In this document: positions 29,727 to 37,708 of the stretch, one piece after another
Layout of the letters: the number at the start of each line of letters is the position of its first letter
How positions within the stretch are numbered: position 1 is the stretch's first letter
Origin: Nemertoderma westbladi
Taxonomy: Eukaryota; Xenacoelomorpha; Nemertodermatida; Nemertodermatidae
DNA length: 37,708 bases
Direction: 5' to 3'
NCBI GenBank assembly: GCA_032718475.1
Contig: JAUCBJ010002198.1
Location: 1 to 37,708, forward strand
Notes under the pieces: model-generated
The model's database searches: none
Seen by the model: only the letters and a program-made list of their open reading frames with translations
What the model was told of the DNA's origin: nothing
Program-made: the position numbers and the translations under genes

Positions 29727-30875
29727 TTACCTGAGGTCTATGTGGTCTAATTCAGGCCTGCTAGGATTAGAATTACTTCTTACCTGGGCTGCTTCCTTTA
29801 ACTGTAGGTTACTAAGCATGTCCGTTATAGGTTGCATGTGCGGCGATATAGCTTGCGCTAAACTGGCACTTAACTCCTCCCTCGTAATAAATTCCTGGCT
29901 AGGGTTCTGCTGTATTGTCGGCTCTATCTGAATAATCCGCTGTCTCTCATACGATCCCTCTTCCGGTTTAACCCGGAAGTTCTCCTTCGAACTGGGTCGG
30001 CGATCCGTCCGCGCACTCCAAACCTGTGGGTTCGGTTCGCCAAATACTCGGCCTGTCAGAGTTTCTTCTCTAAACTCCTCCTCCCGATAATAATTGCGTT
30101 GTAGCGCGCCGTCCTGATGGCGTGGATCCTGCGCAATGGGTGAAGCACTAATACCAACCGGCGTGTGATATGTAGAGAACGGTTTAGCGATCCGAGTACT
30201 CGTAATAGCTGGACCGGGTATAGGAATGCTGGTCGTCGTCGACTCGCGTATAGTCGGAGTTCTCGCCTCCTGTTCGGCCTTCTGCTGTGCGAACAGTTCT
30301 CGCAACTCGGTACCTACACTCGCCCCACATTCGTTGATCATTCGCATCCCCTTCTCGGCGATTTCATTCGCCTTCCTGGTCCGTTCTTTGCTCTCTAGGT
30401 TTAGTCTCGCACTTTCCAACTGCGCCAACTTACGTTGTTCTTCTTCCCTCGCAAGTCTCGCTGCGCTCTCCTCTTCCAGGCGCGCCTTCTCTTCGTATAG
30501 CGCACGTTGCTCTTTTTCGATCTCGAGTTCTCGTTGCTTGCGCTCGCGTTCGAGTTGAAGCTTGCTTTCCTTCTGTTTGCATTTGAATTCATTGCGCTCG
30601 CGTTCGGCTTGTAGTTCGCATTCCTTGCATTCGCGTTCGGCTTGAAGTTCGCGTTCCTTGCGCTCGCGTTCCGCTTGCTCACGCTTACATATATCCTCCA
30701 ACTCTCGCAGTTTCGCGTCTAACTTACGTGTGCGCTCCCGTTCCCGCTCGGCTTCCTTCCGTGCTTCCGATGCACGCAAAACTTCTGCCTGTTCTTCGTC
30801 TAGTCGGCGTCTTCTCTCCTCCGCCGAGTTCTGAGAAACAAGGGACCTGAGAATCGCCACTGTCTCTAGATGCAT
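29727..30875 (-). pseudogene. gag: Element 2 gag: charged coiled coil (first copy)
   Basis: 382 codons, same translation as 18587-19735. One base difference between the copies was noticed (30276 against 19136). Confidence 0.75.
30019..30034. repeat. Recurrent palindromic hairpin, locus 3 (first copy)
   Basis: Same as 18879-18894. Confidence 0.6.
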
Positions 30876-31146
30876 CGTCGGGTGGAGTTAACGTCCTCTG
30901 TTGGATGTTGTCCGTCGTCGGTAGCACCTGACCCGGTACCACCACTCCAGTCTCCATCAGCCAGCTGGTGACTTCCCTCTGATACTTTCGCTCTTCCTTG
31001 TCTTGGGTCTCTTCCCACTCCACTAAGTTCCACCACTCCGTGTCGCTTACCTGAGGCGCCTGCGCTTGTGATGCCCATAGCAACCAGTTCTCTGTCCTAA
31101 CTTTCCCGGAGTAGGTTGGCGCTGTGGTTTTGGAAAGAATCAACAC
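30724..31146 (-). pseudogene. Fusion of ORF3 tail to gag W-rich region (first copy)
   Basis: Same as 19584-20006; the join is at 31101/31102. Confidence 0.65.
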
Positions 31147-31733
31147 GCAGTTGACATTTTGTGCTACAATGTCCCTTTACCCCACAATAAATATCCACAT
31201 TGAGAAATGAAGATGGTGCATGTATGGAATGAGTGATCTGTCTCGTTGCACCAACGGCAGACCTTATGCGCCGCCTCTACTACAGCGTCGCACGACTTTT
31301 GACTATGCCTTGTGCTGCCGCACAACTTGCATCTACGCGCTTGTGGAAACCAGGCCCTCTCATATATGAGGTCTGCAATCGGCTTCGCACTCCCTTCCTT
31401 CCCAATGTCTAAAACGATGTCGTCCTCTCCGGTCAGAGGTTATCGATCCGGAACAAAGTAAACATCCTCGCCTTTGTCCTCTATCTCCAACATTTCCTCC
31501 CGCTTTCGTTTCGGATATGTCTTCTCCACCGGGAGATCCACTCCGAACACCTCTACTAACATCTCCGGCCAACCCTCTCTAACGGGTCTATCCGCCTCCA
31601 AGTGGACGGGAGTACCAAACCCGTGGGTTTGATTCCCGAACCACTTCGCCAAGGCCTCTGGTGTCAGATACTCCATCGACAGTTGGTCTCCCAAATCTCC
31701 GATGTTCTGTCGATATACTCCTTCGAATATCGC
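31102..31733 (-). pseudogene. Element 2 ORF3, zinc-knuckle part (block A')
   Basis: Paired CCHC knuckles and the TAA (31442-31440) as in the 19962 copy. Upstream of 31870 it joins gag coiled-coil sequence, as in block A, so this is the deletion form on its upstream side and the unit form on its downstream side. Confidence 0.65.
31616..31631. repeat. Recurrent palindromic hairpin, locus 2 (third copy)
   Basis: CAAACCC-GT-GGGTTTG with outer stems as at 13241-13287. Confidence 0.75.
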
Positions 31734-31885
31734 TCATCCTCTCCTAACCATCGATGTGTTCTCTAGCGATTTTTTGAAGAACGGGGTTAAGAAACGCTTC
31801 ATCACGTTGGATTGGATTCCCCCTTTCGAGCGAACGTATTGATCTCCTCCGAACACCAATGGATGACGCTTGGACGCAATGGAGT

Positions 31886-32737
31886 CCGCGCACTCCAAAC
31901 CTGTGGGTTCGGTTCGCCAAATACTCGGCCTGTCGGAGTTTCTTCTCTAAACTCCTCCTCCCGATAATAATTGCGTTGTAGCGCGCCGTCCTGATGGCGT
32001 GGATCCTGCGCAATGGGTGAAGCACTAATACCAACCGGCGTGTGATATGTAGAGAACGGTTTAGCGATCCGAGTACTCGTAATAGCTGGACCGGGTATAG
32101 GAATGCTGGTCGTCGTCGACTCGCGTATAGTCGGAGTTCTCGCCTCCTGTTCGGCCTTCTGCTGTGCGAACTGTTCTCGCAACTCGGTACCTACACTCGC
32201 CCCACATTCTTCAATCATTCGCATCCCCTTCTCGGCGATTTCATTCGCCTTCCTGGTCCGTTCTTTGCTCTCTAGGTTTAGTCTCGCACTTTCCAACTGC
32301 GCCAACTTACGTTGTTCTTCTTCCCTCGCAAGTCTCGCTGCGCTCTCCTCTTCCAGTCGCGCCTTCTCTTCGTATAGCGCACGTTGCTCTTTTTCGATCT
32401 CGAGTTCTCGTTGCTTGCGCTCGCGTTCGAGTTGAAGCTTGCTTTCCTTCTGTTTGCATTTGAATTCCTTGCGCTCGCGTTCGGCTTGTAGTTCGCATTC
32501 CTTGCATTCGCGTTCGGCTTGAAGTTCGCGTTCCTTGCGCTCGCGTTCCGCTTGCTCACGCTTACATATATCCTCCAACTCTCGCAGTTTTGCGTCTAAC
32601 TTACGTGTGCGCTCCTGTTCCCGCTCGGCTTCCTTCCGTGCTTCCGATGCACGCAAAACTTCTGCCTGTTCTTCGTCTAGTCGGCGTCTTCTCTCCTCCG
32701 CCGAGTTGTGAGAAACAAGGGACCTGAGAATCGCCAC
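31886..32737 (-). pseudogene. gag: Element 2 gag: charged coiled coil (block A')
   Basis: Same as 13527-14378 with one noticed difference (EQF for ELF near residue 195). It ends in the same deletion join. Confidence 0.7.
31896..31911. repeat. Recurrent palindromic hairpin, locus 3 (block A')
   Basis: Same as 13537-13552. Confidence 0.6.
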
Positions 32738-33589
32738 TGTCTCTAGATGCGTCGTCGGGTGGAGTTAACGTCCTCTGTTGGATGTTGTCCGTCGTCGGTA
32801 GCACCTGACCCGGTACCACCACTCCAGTCTCCATCAGCCAGCTGGTGACTTCCCTCTGATACTTTCGCTCTTCCTTGTCTTGGGTCTCTTCCCACTCCAC
32901 TAAGTTCCACCACTCCGCGTCGCTTACCTGAGGCGCCTGCGCTTGTGATGCCCATAGCAACCAGTTCTCTGTCCTAACTCGTCGGAATCGCTCCGATAAC
33001 GCGCGGTGTTCTAACAAAGCCGCTAAAGCCCTGTCGTAAAGCCTCGTTGCTACGTCGCTCGACTGAGACTCCACTGCTCTCTTCTCTAGGACTGCAAGCT
33101 CCTCCGTCTGCTTGAATAACGCTGAGTTGTATCCCTTTCTAATCTCTACTAACCCTTCCCTTCCAATGTTACCAGAGTCGGCTAGCATCTTCCTTACCTT
33201 GTCCGTCGTCCGGGTTATATGTCCGGCATGCGCGCGAAGTTTCTTCTTTATCGCGATGTCCAGTTGCTGTTCGCTTACCTGACTTACACTCGCTGGACTT
33301 GAAGGATTATTACGGGAACTACGGGTACTCCGTACAGCCGCTGAGGCCACGGCACTTACCATACCCACAGGTCTGGAAACCGGGCTCCGGGCTCTCGCTT
33401 CTGCTATACTACTTTCCCTATCACTCATCTCTGGCCGGGCTGCTGTGCAATCCTTCCTTACAGTAGCGGTAGGGGATCCTAATACTATTATCTCACCTGG
33501 CTCATCCTCACTGGTTACTGTCTCGTCCTCCTGTTCACTTACGTCAGCGTCACTCGCTGCGTCGTCATAGTCGGCATTGTCATCAACAG
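32601..33589 (-). pseudogene. gag: Element 2 gag N-terminal region
   Basis: Open frame of about 330 codons. An acidic start (DDAASDADVSEQEDE) leads to a Ser/Arg-rich part, then helices KKKLRAHAGHITRTTDKVRK and LAVLEKRAVESQSSDVATRL, which resemble the N-terminal helices of BEL/Pao gag, and the W-rich block RTENWLLWASQ. Beyond about 32740 the coiled-coil frame takes over. Its first residues are split from the ATG at 33676 by a frame change near 33590. Confidence 0.65.
33360..33376. repeat. Recurrent palindromic hairpin, locus 4 (block A')
   Basis: Same as 15001-15017. Confidence 0.55.
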
Positions 33590-33676
33590 TTATATTGACG
33601 TTAAGTTATCGTAAGTCGGCGGTCCAGCCGCCGTCTCATAGCTATCCTCTAGTGCCTCCTTCTCTGAGACACTCAT
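33590..33676 (-). pseudogene. gag: Element 2 gag start
   Basis: An ATG at 33676-33674 opens 28 codons (MSVSEKEALEDSYETA and on) to TAA 33592-33590. The next frame continues as the gag N-terminal region, so one frameshift separates start from body. It is the most upstream ATG before the AT-rich leader and I take it as the gag start. Confidence 0.5.
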
Positions 33677-34027
33677 AGTCTAAGTATATAATTTGCCTTC
33701 CGGCCAAAATCTCGCAAAATTCGAGATTTATTAATTTAATCGAAAATACGATTAAATTATTTGTCAAATAATTAGTTGGTCTCAAATGTCGAAATAAATT
33801 TGCAATATAATATTATGAATTTAATAGGATATAGTTATAGCAAATACCGGTATAAATATTTAAACAAAAATATTATTCTATAGCTATTATATAGCATTTA
33901 AATACCGGTATGACACAAAATAGTTTCTGAATCTAATTCAAAATATTAAAAAAATGAATTAGTTACCCAAATATTTCTAATTTTATATATATAGCTCTAA
34001 TCGACGTAATTTTAATTTCAAATATTA
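33677..34027 (-). other. AT-rich leader of element 2 with nested hairpins
   Basis: About 350 bases between the flanking repeat and the gag ATG. Three stems follow each other: AAATCTCG/CGAGATTT (33707-33729), TAATTTAATCG/CGATTAAATTA (33732-33759) and AATTATTTG/CAAATAATT (33755-33773). The last two overlap and exclude each other. ATACCGGTAT occurs twice further up. No primer-binding site was found. Confidence 0.5.
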
Positions 34028-35306
34028 TAGGCTACTTAAAACGAGTGTTAGAGGCTTACATTCAGAGTGTTCACTTATCGCCTAATCGCAAATACTGGGG
34101 TTCCCTAATGGAATGTATGAATGTGAGAATGTTTAAATAACTCAAAGTGTGACAGAATGTCCTATCGGGACAGGTACTGTGGGTCTAAACTTGCCTTCGG
34201 CTGGCTTTAGGCCAGCAACTTACTACTGCGTACTGAATACTGCTATCTAGCTTATTGCCCGCTATTTTCAAATAACCGCCCAGCGTGAATAGTTTACAGT
34301 ACTCCAAATAATTACTTTAGCTACTCTCCGCTATGCTGCGTACAAATTCTTAATTTTACTAATTAATTACAGTCACAAATATGAAACAGCGTACTAATTA
34401 CTAAGTGTTCCAGACTGCGCAATTCTAATTTATTACGCACCTGGTTACACTAGTAACAGCCTAAATACCATATTATTTTGACCTAATCAGTAATTATTTA
34501 TCATGAACTAAGAAATAGAAATCAATCAAGGGAAAAGGGCGCCTATCTAAGCATTCATAATTTAAGAATCAGGCACACTTTAGCAATAGACAAATCAGCA
34601 TAACAATCAATAGCCAATACTTAACAGTTAGCAGCTTGCAGTGTAAAACACGAAGACCTCTCCCAGGTGCATATAGGCTTCCTAACTAAACCAATACCTG
34701 CCCCCCAATACTACAAAATAGAGACAAAATCTGGATCGTCAGCCCCCTAATTACTGTCACGGCTACTGGACTTCAGTCTACACTGCCCTGCTTCCGACCG
34801 CAACGGTGACCCCCCCCCGCCAGCGTTGCTCCGCCTTTGAACCCTCTGCACTCCCTTCGTCGCTACCCCCCGGTGCGCCCACCGCGCCTACCGGTACCTT
34901 AGCCCTCCATTAGAATGAATAGCTACCGTAGAGGCGCATGCAATCACAAACAGTCTGACAGTCTAAAGAAAATCCCATGGGATTATCGCATCTTAAATCA
35001 CATAGAACCATTAATCAAAAGGGTAGAAATTATAGTTCGAATTGTAATTTGCAGTAACCATCAAGATTGATTAAGAAACACAGCAAAGAACAGAGCAGAA
35101 ATTACAAATTTGCGAATTATTGCAAGAAACAAAATATAAGAAAGATTACTGAGGTAGGGCTACATACTGTACAAAATGGATAAGATTCACAAATATGGAT
35201 ATTTTATTCTGCTTATCTAAATATGGTTGCTCGTCATTATAGCTTATCTAAATAATTATACTGTATAACGGGCTAATAATGGTACACAGCGCCATATATC
35301 GTAACA
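34028..35306 (-). repeat. Right copy of flanking direct repeat (candidate LTR)
   Basis: 34028-34620 and 35152-35306 match the left copy (10326-10920, 11247-11401). The centre, 34621-35151, has no match there and includes a C9 run (34810-34818); nothing is recognised in it. On the minus strand the repeat starts TGTTACG. See the left copy for the reasons for and against an LTR. Confidence 0.45.
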
Positions 35307-35379
35307 GCACTCGACAGCTCGACTAAATCTGTAAATCAAAAGCAACAATTCCCCACCGGCCCGGCACACAAACCGACAC

Positions 35380-35557
35380 AGGTTCGTTATCTTCACTGGG
35401 TCCCCGTCTATGGATTAAGTTTCCCACAAACGTCACATCGGCAACCAGTGTCGAGTCCTTCAAGCATCTCGTGAAAAATTACTATTTAGATTGTCTGATT
35501 GTATTCGCACCACAGACAACGATGACCATGCAGCCATGTACTGATGTATGGTAAACA
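35380..35557 (+). pseudogene. LINE-like RT C-terminal remnant
   Basis: One frame reads RYLHWVPVYGL and, after a frame change, another reads FPTNVTSATSVESFKHLVKN. LHWxPV and a later SFKxxLKxxL element are typical of the C-terminus of CR1/L2-type LINE proteins. The two pieces are closer together than in an intact protein, so the middle seems deleted. It ends at TAA 35555-35557. Short and diverged, so only moderately sure. Confidence 0.4.
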
Positions 35558-35644
35558 GTAAACACCACATTTCTGCATTCATATATTTTAACTATTTTAA
35601 TTTATCATATTCTTTTTTTTCTTTTTATATACAGTAGGGCACTT

Positions 35645-35907
35645 TGTCAATATTGACATGTTGTCAATATTGACATGTTGTCAATATTGACATGTTGTCA
35701 ATATTGACATGTTCCATGTCAAAATTGACATAAATTTTTTAAATATTGCGATTTGAAAAGTAAAAAATGTTTTTTTGTAAAGATAATACCTATTTTACCG
35801 GTAATTAAAATATTGTAGAATCCAACCAATGTATATTGTTGTTTGTAATAATTTTAATGATATGTTTTATTGCATGTCAATTTTGACATCTAATGTCAAT
35901 ATTGACA
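35645..35907. repeat. Cluster of 14-bp palindromes TGTCAAWWTTGACA
   Basis: TGTCAATATTGACA occurs at 35645, 35662, 35679 and 35696 (17-bp period) and at 35894. Variants with AAAATT or AATTTT in the middle occur at 35717 and 35875. All are perfect or near-perfect palindromes. The sequence between 35731 and 35874 is AT-rich and has no gene. Confidence 0.85.
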
Positions 35908-35944
35908 TGAACGCTGGGTTCTTATGTTCATTTCACCCCCACCA

Positions 35945-37520
35945 AATCTATTTAGAGGCCTTCGCGCAGCATCACAAATACTGACAGACTGAAACGAGCT
36001 GTCAAAACGCTTTAGTTAAAGGCATTCTTGCTGCATTATAGATAATGAAAATGCCTTTTCGCCTTCGCGCACCATGTTAAATACTGAAAAAGAGCTGCTA
36101 AATCTGTTCAGAGTCCTTTGTGTAGCATGATAAATGCCGAAAAGTGCAGTTGAAATTGTTCAGAGCATGGTTTCATGCAACATGAGAAAAACTGAAAAGA
36201 ACTGATAAAACTGCCCAGAGGCCTTCGCACAGCCTCTCAAAGCTGCTCAGGCTCAGAGACCTTTGTGCAACATGATAAACGCTGAAAAGAGATGTTGAAA
36301 CTATTCAGAGCCCTTTGTGCAGCGCAGCATGATAAATGCTGAAAAGAGCTGTTGAAACTGTTCAGAGGTCTTCGAGCAGCTTGAGAAGGACTGAAAATAG
36401 GTTTTGAAACTTTCAGGCCTTCGCGCAGAATGTAAAATACTGAAAAGAGTTTATAAAACTGTTCAGAGTCCTTCATGCAGCATGATAAATGCTGAAAATA
36501 ACAGTTGAAATTGTTCAGATGGCTTCGTGCAACATGAGAAATGCTGAAAATTGCTGTTGAAACTGTTCAGAGTTCTTCGTGCAGCATGAGAAATGCTGAA
36601 ATGGGCTGTTGAAACTGTTAAAAGGCCTTCTTTTCTGCATGAGAAATAATGAAAAGAGCTGATAAACTGTTCAGAGTACTTCATGCAGCATGCTAAATGC
36701 TGAAAATAACATTTGAAGTTGTTCAGTGGGCTGTGTGCAATATTACAATGCCGAAAATAGCTGTTGAAATTGTTCAGAGGCCTTCGTGCAGCATGATAAA
36801 TGCTGAAAGGGCTGTTGAAACTGCTAAAAGGCCTTCATGCAGCATGAGTAATACTGAAAAGAGCTGATAAAACTGTTCAGAGTCCTCAAGGCAGCATGAT
36901 AAATGCTGAAAATAACATTTGAAGTTTTACAGAGGACTTCGTGCAATGTGAGAATACCGAAAATAGCTGTCCAATATGATCAAGATCAAAGTCCTTCTTG
37001 CAGCATGAGAAATGCTGAAAAGAGTTGTTGAAACTGTTAAAAGCCCTCGTGCAGCATGAGCAATACTGAAAAGAGCTCATAAAACTGTTCAGAATCCTTC
37101 ATGCAGCATGATGAATGCTGAAAAGAACAGTTGAAATTGTTCCAGGGGCTTCGTGCAACATGAGAAATGTTGGAAATAGCTGTTAGAACTGTTCAGAGAC
37201 CTTCATGCAGCATGAGAAAGGCCGAAAAGAGCTGTTGACACTGTTAAAAGGAATTCGTAAAGCATGACAAATGCTGAAATGAGCTGTTTAAATTGTTCAG
37301 AGGCCTTTGTGCAGCTTGATAAAATACTGAAATAGCTGCGAAATTGTCCAGGCCTTTGCGCAGCATGTGAAATGCTTTGAAACTGTAAAAGGCTTTGAAA
37401 CTGTTCTGAAGCCTTTGCGATCGTCGCAATTTTCCAACCATGCAAACACGAATTGTTGAAACAATTCAGAGGCCTTCGTGCGGCATAGCATGGGAAATGC
37501 TGAAAAGGACTGTTGAAACG
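35945..37520. repeat. Minisatellite of about 52 bp, roughly 30 diverged copies
   Basis: The unit runs gttcagaggccttcgtgcag, catgataaatgctgaaaag, agctgttgaaact. Units are mostly 50-55 bp with many substitutions and small indels. Most units keep the short hairpin CAGCAT-NNNNN-ATGCTG. The short minus-strand frames within it have a period of about 17 residues and are by-products of the repeat. Confidence 0.85.
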
Positions 37521-37708
37521 GGTTTATAAGGTATACAGACAGATACTGAAACCAAATGCCAAATGAATATAAATAAGCAGACCGCCCTGCAAGGACATAC
37601 AGTAGATGTTAACATGCCAAGCCAATCGCCAATACTGATAAACAACAACACTCAGACACTGGGAGGTACGAGAGATGATTGGATGGAGAACTACTGTACT
37701 ATTATTTA
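37521..37708. other. Unique sequence at right edge, nothing recognised
   Basis: No repeat unit and no supported gene. Confidence 0.4.

Larger units (their letters stand above)
26359..31870. repeat. 5,512-bp direct repeat (copy of 15219-20730)
   Basis: Offset 11,140. At 26358 this copy continues into the rest of RT and RNase H, which the other copy lacks. Confidence 0.9.
31102..33564. repeat. Block A': 2,463-bp direct repeat (copy of 12743-15205)
   Basis: Offset 18,359. Its right end (33564) continues into the true gag start, so this copy is the source-like one. Confidence 0.9.

Noticed and set aside
12743-33564. Blocks A and A' as the LTRs of element 2
   Set aside because: They are nearly identical and in direct orientation, but carry gag and ORF3 coding sequence, lack TG...CA ends, and A' continues directly into the gag start.
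35645-37520. Repeat clusters as a CRISPR array
   Set aside because: No unique spacers of constant length, and the context is a eukaryotic genome.
36237-37651. Minus-strand frames in the right-hand minisatellite
   Set aside because: They repeat every 17 or so residues because of the 52-bp unit and change frame from unit to unit.

Overview
The window is repeat-rich DNA from a metazoan, probably an invertebrate. BEL/Pao LTR retrotransposons are known from animals. Two diverged BEL/Pao elements, both on the minus strand, account for most of the coding capacity. A short piece resembling a CR1-type LINE lies on the plus strand near the right end. Premature TGA codons and Asp-to-Asn changes at catalytic sites look like CpG decay, so the host probably methylates CpG. 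I see no ordinary host gene, rRNA, tRNA or CRISPR array.

Layout. Positions 1-8837 hold element 1, read right to left: a long low-complexity gag (8837 to about 5129), protease, reverse transcriptase (RT), RNase H and integrase down to 865. A further reading frame (ORF3) starts at 227 and runs off the left edge. 8838-10325 is non-coding, with a 16-base C run and a 13-bp-arm hairpin. 10326-11401 is a repeat whose two parts recur at 34028-34620 and 35152-35306; it may be an LTR pair, but the centres differ. 11402-34027 is element 2, rearranged into a composite. Reading right to left: leader; gag N-terminus plus coiled coil joined by deletion to the end of ORF3 (block A', 33564-31102); then an 11,140-bp unit (31101-19962) of gag, protease, RT, RNase H, integrase, spacer and ORF3; then a second, incomplete copy of the start of that unit (19961-15219); then block A (15205-12743, a near-identical copy of A'); then the ORF3 C-terminus to 11928. 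34621-37708 is non-coding: the LINE-like piece, a cluster of 14-bp palindromes and a minisatellite of about 52 bp.

How the parts relate. Gag would form the particle, protease would cut the polyprotein, RT/RNase H would copy the RNA and integrase would insert it. Neither element can work as it stands: both carry frameshifts, stops and active-site losses. Two things go beyond ordinary BEL/Pao structure. First, a large unrecognised ORF3 follows pol in element 2; it is about 1,240 codons if its two parts are added, and has paired CCHC knuckles. Its N-terminus shares a PGxKxxxVYYxxR signature with the frame that follows pol in element 1. Second, a short palindromic hairpin (core CCAAACC-NNNN-GGTTTGG) recurs at eight independent places in element 2, in coding and non-coding sequence, with different but self-complementary outer arms. 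All alignments were made by eye.
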